Assembly (NCBI GenBank): GCA_001792895.1
Contig: MARA01000029.1
Location: forward strand, 248,001 to 312,000
DNA from: Lentinus brumalis
Lineage: Eukaryota; Basidiomycota; Agaricomycetes; Polyporales; Polyporaceae
Length of the DNA: 64,000 nt
Direction of reading: 5' to 3'
In this document: positions 1 to 11,522 of the stretch, in pieces
Layout: each line of letters starts with the position of its first letter
Numbering within the stretch: position 1 is the stretch's first letter
Translations under genes and position numbers: made by a program
Notes under the pieces: generated by a model
What the model was told of the DNA's origin: nothing
What the model saw: only the letters and a program-made list of their open reading frames with translations
Database searches by the model: none

Positions 1-1
1 A

Positions 2-1423
2 GCACTGATACATTCGAAGGTGTTCGATGAACTGGCAGCGACATGTACAACGTCAGACATATTCCCGAACCTCCAGTCACTTATTTGGTACCCGTCTGCT
101 CCGGAGAGGCAGCGTCTCTGCCTTGTCTTTCTGCATCGGCGCGTAAAACATCTTGGCCTCCATCTATATCGATCCGAACCCCCTTCCCTCACAGACTTCA
201 TCAGTCAAATATGCGCACGATGCCCTGCCATCACGAACCTGGACCTCTGTCTTGAGGAGCACATGGGTAACTTCGAAGATTATGCCGTCGTTCTTCTCCG
301 CGGACTTCCCCACCTACAGGGTGTATCGGTGCCAATATACGGTCTCACACCTCGACTTCTCACGGAGTTGTCGCGACTCAATCAGGTCGCGACAATCAAC
401 CTCACCCATCCCGCCCGCGCTGAGCCGGGAAACCGCGCCGACGTTGCTCACTTCTTCCCTGCCATCGCCAACAACGCATTCCCAGCCCTCCGTAATCTGT
501 CCTTCAGTGCTCAGGTTGAGCATGCCACGCAGCTCCTCCGCTCGTCCTTCTTTCCCGCGCAGCTCACGGAACTGCACTTAAAAGCTATCGTCATTGCAAC
601 TCCGCATGCGCTGCAAGATCTGTTCTCCGCCATCCGCGACAGATGCACGTCACTTGTCCAACTGTCCGTCGACTACATCATCGCACCGGATGCTCGACTC
701 ACCTCTCCCCCACCACCTCTTCACGAGCGTCCGAACATCGCGACCTTTCGGCCGCTCTTCTCGGCGCGATGCCTTCGGACGTTCGAGTTTCGATGGGACT
801 ACGCGCTTGCTATCAGCGACGAAGACATGGAAGAATACGCGAGCAGCTGGCCTTCTCTGGAGAGCTTGCAGTTCAATCCAGAGCCCGTACCTGAACCCGA
901 CGTGCCCGGACTGAACCTGCGCGTCCTCCTGTCCTTCGCCCGCTACTGCCCCAATATCCGTCATCTCGGTCTTCATGTGGACGCGCGCACGATCCCGAAC
1001 CTTGCTCCCACTCCCCGCTCCCAGAGCCTACCCCGGTTTCGACGCCTCGAGACCATTGCCGTCGGACTCTCCGCGATCACGAAGTCCGAGCCCGTCACGC
1101 TCTTCCTCAGCCAGATCCTTCCGCTTGGGTGCACGATTGTCTTCGGACTACGGTGGCCAGATGCGTTTGACATCGCGATGGAGCATGCGCTCGTCCCCGT
1201 GTGCTTGCGTGCGGAGATGTCGAACAACCACGTGCGTTGGAACGAGGTCTCGAGGATGCTGCCCATCGCGACGAAGGCGAGGATGGAAGAGAAGGCCCAT
1301 ATCGAGGCGCTGGAGAGGCAGATGATGGAGCTGGAGGTGTCGAGGAAGGAGGACAGGCAGAAGCTGAACTGGTTGGAGCAGGAGGTCCAAGACTTGCGAG
1401 GTCGCACAGGCAGGGCGCCATAA
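2..1423 (+). CDS. F-box/LRR-type protein, 5' end outside window
   Basis: The frame is open to the first bases of the window and the first M-like codon (position 20) is GTG, so the true start and probably the F-box lie upstream. What remains (about 470 residues) is leucine-rich and repeat-like, with phrases such as ITNLDLCL, LRNLSFSA and LTELHLKA, which is how the LRR part of Agaricomycete F-box proteins looks. The last 60 residues are charged (KARMEEKAHIEALERQMMEL) and should form a coiled coil. Such proteins are thought to be SCF ubiquitin-ligase substrate receptors. No intron is needed in the visible part. Family assignment is by pattern only. Confidence 0.7.
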   Translation, partial: ALIHSKVFDELAATCTTSDIFPNLQSLIWYPSAPERQRLCLVFLHRRVKHLGLHLYRSEPPSLTDFISQICARCPAITNLDLCLEEHMGNFEDYAVVLLRGLPHLQGVSVPIYGLTPRLLTELSRLNQVATINLTHPARAEPGNRADVAHFFPAIANNAFPALRNLSFSAQVEHATQLLRSSFFPAQLTELHLKAIVIATPHALQDLFSAIRDRCTSLVQLSVDYIIAPDARLTSPPPPLHERPNIATFRPLFSARCLRTFEFRWDYALAISDEDMEEYASSWPSLESLQFNPEPVPEPDVPGLNLRVLLSFARYCPNIRHLGLHVDARTIPNLAPTPRSQSLPRFRRLETIAVGLSAITKSEPVTLFLSQILPLGCTIVFGLRWPDAFDIAMEHALVPVCLRAEMSNNHVRWNEVSRMLPIATKARMEEKAHIEALERQMMELEVSRKEDRQKLNWLEQEVQDLRGRTGRAP

Positions 1424-2539
1424 GTTGTCTCTCCCTGGCTCGCGTCTCTCGTTGGACTTCACTCATGGTCGTTCACGGCCTTCTTGGCTACTACTTACAA
1501 CGTGAGTCCTTTGCCTTGACATCCTCTAGAAGCTGCCGACGGGCCATGGTGACAGTTGGTGTCCAGGTTATCGCAAGACGACCCAGCGACGTCGTCCGCG
1601 CTATCTCCCGCATGCTATATTTGCTTCATTTAATGACTTTCGCTGCCAGGCCCGTCCAACAAAGTCGTGTTCGCGCCGTCCTACTAAGTACACCGGCTGA
1701 CTCCCTCCATTGTATAGACCAGCTGCTGCGACAGTACCACTGTATCATAGTCTCCCAACATGTTCCGCGGACGCCAGAAGAAGTATCCATCGGATCAGTG
1801 CGCCCACAAACCGTCGTCTTCACACGTCAGCGGCGGGTCATTGGTCTTCCCCGACTGCATGCTAGTTTTCTACTTAATTTTGCCTTATGCCGCATGGAAT
1901 GCATCACAGTTGCTGTTCTGTAGCCATCTGTGGCCTCATGAGCACCCAAGGTCGCCGTCTTGATACACCTACCGTTTTCCGCACGATAACCGACGCACGC
2001 TGTGGCATGGCTCAACAACTGCAATTTCAGGTCTCGAGTATCGGCATTGTGCCCGCCATCCGTGTTTCGTGCGAGCCACGCTTATTCCATTCGCCACCGT
2101 GGTGCCTTCGAAACCGAATGGGTAGATATGACCATCACTGCAGACGCTTCCTCGCGAAGCCAGCTAAGTAGCCGGGTGGCAGCGCGTTGGCTTCTCGGGC
2201 CCCGTGGTGTCTAATTTGGCGACATGCAGGGCAGCGTGGCGCGCTGCGTGAGCTACCCGCGCACGGAGTCTCAAGGGATGAGTGCTCCAGTGGGCGTAGC
2301 CCCGGCCTCGGACGGACGATTCTGCGTCACTCGTGTGTAGTCGCTTCCTGTATTGGTGCCACCATACCTGCTATGTATACAATGAGCTGTAATCCATCAG
2401 ATTCCGCACAGCCTACACAAGCTCCTCTGCCCTGCCTCTTACGTCTTACGAGACGCATACGTATAACACCATCGATTGGAAGACCGGTTGATTTGATCCA
2501 GGAGTGTGGGATCCTCGTATCGTCTCTCCAGACTTCCGG
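1424..2539. other. Convergent intergenic region, nothing recognised
   Basis: Lies between the 3' ends of the F-box/LRR gene (plus) and the farnesyltransferase gene (minus). Short frames cross it but none shows a family motif, a convincing start or splice sites. I see no repeats. Confidence 0.5.
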
Positions 2540-4749
2540 TCATTTAGTTGCCGGTTTGTTCGCATATCGTGACGGGGGAGTCTGGCCGTAGAAGTAGGAC
2601 AGCATCCCGTCCGAGTGGGTTACGGTTAGATTGAACAGCGGGTGGGTAGCGTTCTATTCACCGGTCGGGGAGAAAACCATGAGCAACCTTCGGTTCGTCG
2701 CCAGCATGAGAATCACTGAAACTCACCACGCGATTGGCTGCGCCGCCGACGTACACGGCCGTGCCATCCTCCTCGGACCAGGACATCGCGTGTGCGAAGA
2801 TGCCCTTACGCAACTCATCCAGCATCTCACGGTCTGCGTCCGACGACGGAGCGTACGCTGTGCCTGGGTGCCGCGACTCCTCAGCAGATGGTCCACCCAA
2901 CGCCCACAAAGGGGTGCGCACAGCGCAGCAGGAGAGGGAAAACATACCGGCTTTAGCATGCGCCTGGGATGAGTTCCAGGCGGAAATGACAACCTTCTCG
3001 CGCGCCTCGGAGGGGATGACGCGATGCTGGGCGGCCGATAGGCCCGCCGTGCAGTAGAGCGTGTGGTACGCGTCCGCAGGCCTGGAGGGCGAGAACGTCA
3101 TCATGCTGTTCCGGGCATGCGGAGAACGAGTGTCCCGCGCGGAGGTAGACTTACTTGGGCGGCTTGTCTCGCAGACCGCCTGCAGGGTGTTGCCCCGCGC
3201 AGAGAATGTACTCCTGCAACGCTTTGCGATTGAATAGGGAATCTACAAACAGCAATTGATGCAACGATGAAGCCCGTCAGTCAGGATCGGACGGCGAAGA
3301 GGAATGCGACGCAAATCAAATTGTCAGCACGACGCACAAGTCGGGAAGGCGTCAGCCACTTAAGTCGGGAAGGCGTCAGCCACTTACCATCAGCATCGTC
3401 CCACGACTTCTGTCCGTCTTCGTCGCTCTCCTCGTGATGCTCGTGTGGCACGGCCTCGTGCGTGGCCGTGACGCCTAGAAGCGTCTCGGCGAGGACGACG
3501 CACCCGCCAACCCACCAGCTGTAGCACCCATCCACGAGCTTGTTCGTCCGGCCCTTGAACCCCCCGAGCTCGATGGGGAGTCCCTGCATCTGCACGCACC
3601 AGCGAAGCAGGGCCCGCGTGTTGATCGAGGGCACGGGGGTCAAGCTGCCACCGGCGGAGGAGTAGTAGAGTTTGATGTAGGGCTGCAGGAGCACCCAGGA
3701 GGCGGCGGCGCAGAACGTGTACCCACCGTGCGCCTCACCGAGCGGCGGACGGGGCGCCGAGGGGTCGTAAGTCTTGGGCGAGCCACTCTCTGTCTCTGGG
3801 TCGTCTGTGATGCACGGTCAGAGACATAGCATCCGGGTTACCAGCGAAGCTTACTGACCTGCCTCAAAGGCCCAACCTGGGAAGGAAGCGTTACAGAACC
3901 CGCCCTCGTAGGTTTGGCAGGTGGCTAGAAACTCGGGGACGCCCGCGAGAAGCTCCGGCGTCAGCAAATTTAGCAACGTCGCTACCGCTAGGAGACAATA
4001 GATGCCCCTGTGCATCCGAGCAATGAGACTCCGCACGAGGAGCGAGGTGAACCACTTGCCTGACGTCCACTTCGCCGTGATGACTGACGAGGAAAGACCC
4101 ATCGCGTCGCTTTAAGGACATGAAGAAGTCGTACATCTTCTTCCTGTGTAAGTCCCCGAGGTATGAGATATGCCAGAACAGAGCCTGGGGTACCTGTGCC
4201 GTACCGATCGATGGCATCCCAGCCTCCGCCGTCTCCAGGGCGTCCGACAACAGCGAACGAGCAGACGGCGGCGTAAGTGGGAAGCAGATGCGCGGTTTGA
4301 CCAGGACCGCCTGCGAAACCGCCTTCGGGATGTTGCATCGCCAGTAATGTGTCTATCGTTCTGATCAAACACGAATGAGCGGTAGTTTTGCATGGCACTT
4401 CCGAGGCTCACCGTTTCTTGGTCTGATCGTCAAGTCCGACGCCGAGAATGCTGAAGCCGTGAAGTGTCCAGTATATGAGCCATGGCTGGCTCGCGTCCTG
4501 AGAAGTATAGCGCTCCGGGAATCCTTGTCTCAAGTTACGTAGGAGGAACTCGAAGTGCAACTTCTTCTGCAGTTCGATTTGCGCTGTGTCATGTGGTGGC
4601 CTGTGTTTCTTGATGATCTCTTCGGTGTCTTTCTGTAATCTCGAGGTGTATGTTTCATATCCATCCGTCGGTGTGGGGTGGTTAAGCATTGTAAATGGAG
4701 CAGCTCCAAGCTGTAAGGTTGTCCGGTGGTGCTCCGGGGTGGAGCGCAC
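2540..4749 (-). CDS. RAM1: Protein farnesyltransferase subunit beta
   Basis: Catalytic beta subunit of CaaX farnesyltransferase, which with the alpha subunit attaches farnesyl to the Cys of Ras, Rho and a-factor-type precursors in the cytosol. Translating the minus strand across small introns gives the family blocks in order: SQDASQPWLIYWTLHG (4412-4749), QHPEGGFAGGPGQ and PTYAAV (from 4360), RRDGSFLVSHHGEVDVR, CQTYEGGF, NKLVDGCYSWW, DAYHTLYCTAGLS, and the C-terminal THPLFNLTV (last exon 2540-2653). The zinc ligands are present: D and C in LVDGCY, and H in AYHTLY. Intron 1 is 51 nt; intron 4008-4059 starts with GC instead of GT. A second in-frame ATG at 4689 is an alternative start. RAM1 is the yeast name of the orthologue. 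Confidence 0.92.
3338..3385. repeat. 24-bp perfect tandem duplication at a splice donor
   Basis: Two back-to-back copies of aagtcgggaaggcgtcag... (3338-3361 and 3362-3385). On the minus strand the array begins just inside the farnesyltransferase intron: the authentic donor reads gtaagtgg, the second copy reads ttaagtgg and so lacks the GT. The duplication lengthens the intron without adding a usable donor. Confidence 0.85.
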
Positions 4750-4983
4750 ACTACGTACTTAGACTACAATCAGTCAGATCATCGATCCTGCCTGAGCAAG
4801 TACCACACTTACCACGAGATCGCAAGGACTTGGAGGAGGCAAAGACTCAGCCTCGGAGTGAACAGTAAGTAACTAATCGAGCGACGAGATGAACAATGAA
4901 TTGCAGACGAAATGAGCAGAGCTACACGATCACCAGTGGTATGAGTGCTAAATGGGACAGCGCATAAGAACCAATGAGGCAAT

Positions 4984-5066
4984 TCCCGTTTAGCTCAGTT
5001 GGTAGAGCGCGTCACTAGTACGCTTTTGCGATGACGAGGTCAGTCGTTCGAGTCGGCTAATGGGAA
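4984..5066 (+). tRNA. tRNA-Thr (anticodon AGT) with a 10-nt intron
   Basis: A full cloverleaf folds: acceptor TCCCGTT with AATGGGA (7 bp, one G-U), D stem GCTC/GAGC, anticodon stem CGTCA/TGACG, variable AGGTC, T stem AGTCG/CGGCT around TTCGAGT. The anticodon loop is CT-AGT-A-A once ten bases (cgcttttgcg) after position 37 are removed, which is the standard site for nuclear tRNA introns. Mature length is 73 including the discriminator A. Internal promoter boxes A (TAGCTCAGTTGG) and B (GTTCGAGTC) are present. T runs at 5121-5124 and 5134-5138 could end pol III transcription. A first pair U1-A72 is unusual, so a tRNA-derived pseudogene is possible. Confidence 0.85.
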
Positions 5067-5525
5067 GTAATTTGTGTCGGGGACACACTGAACCCCAGTG
5101 AAATCTCGCCCACATGTCCCTTTTGTTTTGTTATTTTTGGACATGTCAGACACAATGAGGTGGAGAAGCTATAGTAGTCTACCGTGCAATATGGTCAAAC
5201 TCGGCTCATGACTGTCAGGTTATCATCATACATAGTTGGGGCTGCGTTGGGCTACGAGTATAAGTATAAGTATAATACTCACTCCGCGACTCTCAAGTTC
5301 CGTTGAGATTCATGACCCACGTATAAGCCTGACACTGGCAGACCGCGTGATGTTGGCTCGGGAAAGCGAGCATGCCTATGGCAGACTATAACAGTCGCTA
5401 GTAGGACGACCACGCTATGTAGAGTGGTCGCTAGAAATACACCGGGCGAAGATCATCGCACCTCAGGACACTGATGCATTGGCCAAGCGGTGTTTCCTCC
5501 GCACCGTGCCAATTGTCAGTAGTCA
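5067..5525. other. Intergenic, nothing recognised
   Basis: Between the tRNA gene and the 3' end of the EZH2-like gene. Contains the pol III terminator-like T runs and a short tataagtataagtata motif near 5258-5276; no coding signal seen. Confidence 0.5.
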
Positions 5526-8139
5526 TCACCTCCTCTCCTCATCCGAGATCGGGAACTCCGGTCCATAGTCAAGAAACAGCTCGGTCCCAGGTGCCATCTG
5601 CTTCTCTGTGTCCACAACGCGAGTCAGCGCTGAGCATCCCGTTACACGGCTGACGCTTACTTGCGTAGACGCCGATTCTCTGTTCGCCATTGACCAAGAG
5701 GACTACATCGTGCATGGTCAGTTGGACTCGGACGTCTCAGACCGAATGAAGACTCGCAAAGAAACTTACTGTATACCTCGACGTTCGCTCTCCGGGATGG
5801 GGCATGGTTGATGAATCGCGCGGGGTTGCCCGCTCGTATGCTATCGACGGATATCTGGTCGTTGAGTCCAAAGACATAGTTCCTTCTCAGGTGCCGTGAC
5901 AGCTCACTGCGGACAGTGTCAGGCTGTCAAAAAGTGCGGGCGGGAGGGTAAACCGCAGGTGTAGTGGGGACGCACTTGCGAGAGTGGAAGGTAGCCTCGT
6001 ATATCAACTCGCCAACGTACTCTGAAAGCGGTGAATGGATCAGAGGAGGCACGAATGGTGATACGATGCGCACCTATGATGAGATCTCCCGCGTTCACCG
6101 TCTCGGCGAGAAACAAGCCTAAGCCGTGTTTGCTCTGCTTGGCCTGCACGAGCTATCGGCAAATCCTGTATCAGAGCGAGAAAGGACCATCCCAATCGCG
6201 TCACGCAGCCATACCTTGGGGACTCCCCGTTGTAGTTGCATGTTCCTACAGTTCGAGTCCTTCGGGCATGGCGCACAGACCTCGGGGTCGCACTCCCTCT
6301 TCGCTCTCCGACACGGGCAGAGGTCCGTCGAACAGGGATTGACCGTCACATGTAGGGGTCCGCGCTTGTGCAGTTTCTGCTTCACGAGGAGGACGGTGCA
6401 CTTGCACCCTTCCCATCTCCTTGCACCTGTCATGAACGCGCATCGTGAGCGAGAGCGGACATCTTCACGTCGGTATGAATCATACACAATATTGAGCAGG
6501 CGCACGAGCGAGAACAGTGCGCTGCGTTGTCGGCGCATGCACAATCAGAGTTGTGAACGCAGATACCTGGGTGGTTGCATGGCTTGTTCCTGCGCAAACT
6601 ATGTTTCAGATGGTTTAGGTTTGTACGGAATATCCGCACTCACGGAATGAACCCTGGAGGTTGCTCCGATCCTGCAGATGTTTCAGTACGCGTATAGGGG
6701 ATCGAACGGGGAACGCACCGTATAGGTGTCTCGAATGCGCGGTGTCCGAAGGCTGAATACTTTGCTTTTCAGTGGCTTTCGTCTTCTTGCGCTTGAAAGA
6801 GAAGCTTGAAGCAATCGCGGCGACCTAGGCGGTCGCTCAACTCGGAGACAGGAAGAGGGGTTCGCGAGGATGATTACCTCAAAACAAGGCTTGAGACATA
6901 AGCGGGAAAGCTTGCAAGGCGTCGTCGGTGGCGCGACGTGACAGATCACCTTGAGCTCGTCAATTTCAGCACCGCTCCATTGCACCTCGTCCTGTGCAAG
7001 GTGAATAAGGTTGCAACTGATTCGCTCCCTGGACGCACTACAGAGGTCCCTCGGTGTTGAACGGCGCAATCATCCCCGCACGAGGTCTTGGCTGAGAGCA
7101 GCTTGAATCGCCTTATACCTGGAACGGCGGGGGTGTCGAAGTCAAGGTGGTACTGCTCCGTCGCTAAGTGCATGTCCGACTGTGAACATCACTAAACACC
7201 CTGACAAGTAGGATACACTGACCGTGCGTAAAGCAATGACCCTGCAGACAATCCATTCGAGGACACCATAGCGTCATGTAGTCCTGGAGTCGTGTCTTGA
7301 GGTCGTCTGCGGCGGGTGGCGAGACATCGGGAAGAGGCGGTCCGGAAGCCCTCGAAGAGCCCGGCCATGGTATTGGATCACTGTCAGGAGCACCATTCAC
7401 GACATTGAGAGGGCATAGGAAACATCTGAAGCTGACCTCATCTTCTCCGTCCATATAGCGCCCCACACAGAGGTGGTGCACAGCGTGAGCGGGAGGATAC
7501 CAGTCCGATCGATGGCCTCTATTGAGATACCGTGATCACGATGCAGCCTTCTCGCTGTCTCCAACACAATCGCGAGCACTGCGCCAGTGGTTGTTCAGTA
7601 CGGGACGCCACTCGGAACCGTGCCTGCGCACCGTCGGAGTCCCGGTACCCTTCCTGCCAGGCGAGGCCTTTGTGGTCATACACGTAGTCTCGGTAGTCGA
7701 ATGTTGCATCGTCCGCAAACGGGATGAATGGGAGGTAGTTCGGGTCGTCGCCGTGGAGGATGTTGGCGTTGATAGGAGTGCACGACTCGTAGATTGGGTA
7801 CGGAGCGGGGAGGGTGTCAGCAGCTGGGACCACCTCCGGGAGGATATGTCTATGTTCCGGTTCGTGTGAGCTAGACAGGTCGTAGTATGTAAACGAGAGC
7901 GCAGTATCGGTGTCCCTGGCGCCATCCGATTCTTCGGTGTTCGCCAGTATATCGTCCTCAAGTGCGTTAAGCACCGCAAGACGCGCATCTCTGTCCAGAG
8001 TATGATGTGCTCGAACGGAAGAAATCTTCTCTGAACAGTGCAACGGCTCCCATGAGAAGTATTCATACCATGCCGCCCGGAAAAGGTTGAGCACAACTTC
8101 GTTATCTTGTTCAACGCTTGATGTGCGAGAAGCGTCCAT
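5526..8139 (-). CDS. EZH2/E(z)-type histone H3K27 methyltransferase
   Basis: Expected to be the catalytic subunit of Polycomb complex PRC2 in the nucleus, methylating H3K27 in facultative heterochromatin. The minus strand shows, 5' to 3': YLPFIPFADDATFDYRDY and AWQEGYRD (7540-8139), a Cys-rich block TLWCPRMDCLQGHC (7164-7481), PCKLSRLCLKPC, the CXC domain CPCRRAKRECDPEVC and CRNMQLQRGVPK (6119-6430), then SET: KHGLGLFLAETVNAGD (near 6100), RAGNPARFINHA (5820-5880), VLLVNGEQRIGVYA, and GTELFLDYG before the stop at 5526. The RFxNH and DYG elements needed for cofactor binding and catalysis are intact. The gene has several small introns, so exon borders are approximate. The first ATG in the N-terminal frame is at 8139; an upstream exon holding the EED-binding region is possible. 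The adjacent SET gene is divergent and unrelated. Confidence 0.85.
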
Positions 8140-8199
8140 TTTTCGCGATGAGAACTCAAGTGGGGCTGTTTCATTCGAAGTCAGATTGATTGATCTCAA

Positions 8200-8643
8200 G
8201 TACTCTGGCTCTTTGACTCACGACGGTGAGAGAGCTTTGATATGACTTGGCCGATGCAGTCCGCCGCGCTGCTCGTCTTGTATGCTGCGTATCGCGGGCA
8301 GAGTCAAGCTAATGCGGAGTCAGAGACCCTTATGAGTCCAAAAGAGTCTGGACGAATAAACGTTGATGAGGTGGACAGAACTATTGCTGAGGTTCGTGCT
8401 GTGTGGTTTTGGCGAGGACCAGCTAGACGCCCAGCCACAACCGCGTTATTTGGACCTGTTTATCGAGGGATTACAAAGCATGTATGATGTAAGTAAGTAG
8501 TACTTACTTACTCCTCAGTCCTAAGTCAAAGCTTGGACTACACGTTTGCGGATCGACGGCGGATCGACGCTCCAGGATAACCCAGCGGACGACGCAGTAC
8601 GTCAGCGACGGTTCGATATCGCGGACAAATACTCACTTACACA
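8200..8643. other. Divergent promoter region
   Basis: Roughly 0.45-0.5 kb between the EZH2-like gene (minus) and the SET gene (plus). It may hold a first exon of the EZH2-like gene. I see no clear TATA box; a TACTTACTTACT stretch lies near 8499-8510. Confidence 0.4.
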
Positions 8644-9958
8644 ATGCCTAGGTATCCAGTAAATGCACGTTGTGCCAGTGGTTACTTCATTCGAATGGCC
8701 GCCGGAAGAAGTCCTCACTTCGAACGTATCGCGAGGCGAATGTGCGCGCCCAGTGATGGGAGCGGACGGATAATTTCTATACCAGACCCCCGCAGGACCG
8801 TCGACTTTGACGTATCTAGTGCCACGCCCCCAAACGACAAGGGACGACTAGATATACTGACGTTTGAACCCGGAGAAGACTGCGTCGTTCTGCTATACCA
8901 TCGGGACAAGCACGAATTTTCTTCCCTTCACCGCTCGCATGCCGCCGACACCACGCGGTATCGCGTAGCGGACACAGTCTCCGCTGGATACGGTGTCTTC
9001 GTAACGACAGATGTCGAGCGCGGAGGACGCATCATGTGCGAAAGGCCACTTGTTGTGTACCCCCAGTTCCTTCCCTTCCACCGAGACCTTCCGCCCGAAC
9101 GTGCCTATCCGGAGCTGGAGGACGCCTTGTTGCGACTCCCGCCAGATCGATGCGAGGCGTTCTTCCGACTCGCAAACATCCATCCTCAGGAGCCCTCCAA
9201 GGTGAAAGGGATCGTCGACACGAACGCTCTACACATAGGCCTGCTTCCGGGGTCTACTCAGCAATACGCGGCAGTATGCAACGACATCTCCCGCATCAAC
9301 CACAGGTCAGTTGTGCTCTCGGACGGCCCCTGCGCGATTGCTGAGTCTCGGACCGTAGCTGCTCCCCGAACGCAGCATACATATTCGACCTGGGCTCGTT
9401 CTCCTTCGAGGTCCGCGCTCTCTTCTCCATCCCCGCCGGCTCGCAAGTCTTCATCTCCTACATCGACCCCGCCCTCCCCGAGTCTCCCGCCAGCATGCGC
9501 TATCAGACTACGGCTTCACCTGTGCCTGCGCGTATTGCTCTCTTACAGGACCAACCCGGGAGCAGAGCGATGCCCGACGTGCTTTGATAGCACGGGCGGA
9601 TGCAGGTCACGCCACACGCGATGCCGCGCTCGAGCGGTGGGCGGACGATCCCGACATGCCGGACGACTATGTCAACCGCGTGGACAAGATGTACATGTGC
9701 CTGTTTGAGGCGGAACAGCTGTACTACGAGCCGGTCTGGGAGGGCTTCGCAACGAGGTTGTGCAAGGCATGTTGCGCTGTCGAGGACGCGGAGGGTGCGC
9801 GAAGGTGGGCAGGACTTGCACGAGCGCTGAGCTGTGCGTATACTGGAGACGAGCGGGGGTGGGCTGCAGTCGAGGCCGCTCCTGAGCGGACGGAATGGTG
9901 GGGACGCAGGAGCAAAGCAGGTGCGCAACTGAACGATAGCCAATGTACGAAAGATTAA
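8644..9958 (+). pseudogene. SMYD-like SET-domain protein with a 1-nt frameshift in the post-SET region
   Basis: Protein-lysine methyltransferase-like. Exon 1 (8644-9305) carries the SET start (TVSAGYGVFVTTDVERGG) and CNDISRINH; the intron 9306-9358 (gtcagt...gtag) joins to SCSPNAAY, giving the classical NHSCSPN motif, followed by EVRALFSIPAGSQVFISYID. The post-SET cysteine motif DYGFTCACAYCSL is read in a different frame starting at about 9507, which then runs cleanly to 9958. One base appears to be missing near 9501-9508, because an intron there would remove the essential SYID strand. No MYND finger is seen, as in many fungal members. The cause could be a sequencing error or real decay. Substrate unknown. 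Confidence 0.7.
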
Positions 9959-10214
9959 CCGACGGGTCTTTCGCTAGCAACTCGCTAGTGCGATCTTGCT
10001 GATGGTGTCGTTGTCCTCCTCTTCCTGCTCGATCCCCTTCTTCCTCTACCTCCTCGATCCTCTTCCTCCTCTTCCCCCTCCTCGCCGAGTCGTCCTTTCT
10101 TAGTCTACATTCATCGAGACGAGCACAGGCGTCTAGGTGGCACGTTTTCGCTTGAACTATCAGCCGTCCATCTTCCACACTGACGCCGGCTCATCTTCTC
10201 GAACCGCCATCATC

Positions 10215-11522
10215 ATGGATCACGCAGACTCTCCACCTCTTCCACTTGAACTCTTCTTGCTAGTGATTGACGCGGTCGGCGAAGATCCAGATGATAGTGT
10301 GGCCGACATCTACAAGACGTTGCGCGCCTGCGCACTGACATGCAGCGCATGGCTCGCACGCGCGCGGATGCAGCTCTATGCATACGTCTTCCTGGAGAGG
10401 CGGGATCATTACACGCGTTTCGCTCGGACAATCTACGCCTCCATCGAGCTAGCGCAACTGGTGCAAGAGATGCGCTGCGATCTACATGGTCAGACCAACC
10501 CCGAGCTCGGTTGGGCATGGCACATCGCGATGTTGAATCATGGCAAGATCGAGACGCCCCTCCCCAACTACGTTGTCGCCCGCCTCACCAATCTCACAAA
10601 GCTCAGCTTCGAGGCGGATGCGAGGGTCCCGGTCCCCGTACCTCTCGTCTGTTTCATGCGGTCGTTCGGTATCTGCGAGAAGCTCGCCTCCCTCACATTA
10701 CATTCCTGCCTCTTCATCACCTTCGACCTCCTCGCCGGCACCATATGGTCCTTCCCGCACGTCAAGACTATGAAGATCACTCAGAACGCCTGGTATGAAT
10801 CTCAGATACCGCCTCCGGACGAGGCTTTGTACCCGGGCAAGTGTGAGAGTGTGACGAAGTTCCAGGTACGAGTGTGCTGGGTTGTCGGTGCGATAAATGA
10901 GTGCTGAATCCTCGGACGCTACAGCTGCTTCTGCCCGTCAGGGTCGATCCTCTTTTGGAACTCATGGGACCGACCGTGTCGCATCTGTCCCTGTGGTCTA
11001 TGCGCTACGACGAAGACCCGGAGACGTATCAAGGTAAGCTGAAATCGCGATGCAGACGCGTCCAAAACTCGCTGACCCACATCTCTACTAGCGGTATCCA
11101 GGTACACGGCTCTCAACCGTCTGACGCTCACCTTCGAGAACAGCGAGACGTCGTGGCTTCTGCTCGTGTTGGAGAACGTCCGGGCGAGGAACCTCGAGGG
11201 CCTTTGGATCGACTACATCTCCCGCGATCAATCAAAAGACGACGTAGTCGCGCTTTTCCACGACATACGATTGGACGACATTTTAAGTCGTCCTCCGTTC
11301 CGTCATTTGTCCGAGCTGACTATCGTCGTCCATTCGACGGCCGCTGACGAGGACGGCGCCTGGCTGAAGTGCTTGGAGGCTCAGTTCCCTCAGTGTGTAG
11401 AGCGAGGAATCCTAGAAGCAACCATCGAGGAGTGTGAGCATAGCCGATTGTCGATGCGTCGCAGTACTGACAGCCCTATAGGGAAGGAAGAGTTCTGGCC
11501 GAATTGGCTCAGGTATGACTGA
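10215..11522 (+). CDS. F-box/LRR-type protein (F-box copy 1)
   Basis: Starts at ATG 10215 with an F-box: PPLPLELFLLVIDAV ... TLRACALTCSAWLARAR, as in SCF ubiquitin-ligase receptors. An LRR-like body follows. Three introns fit: after CESVTKFQ (gtacgag...ctacag, near 10867-10923), after DEDPETYQ (gtaagc...ctag, near 11032-11091), and after EATIEE (gtgagc...tatag, near 11433-11480), giving the C terminus EFWPNWLRYD. No frameshift is required. It stands upstream of a DUF4246 gene and an esterase in the same orientation, an arrangement that recurs in the window. Substrate unknown. Confidence 0.75.

Noticed and set aside
7522..7869. Plus-strand frames across 7.5-8.0 kb.
   Set aside because: They are antisense to the EZH2-like exon, whose translation has clear family motifs.
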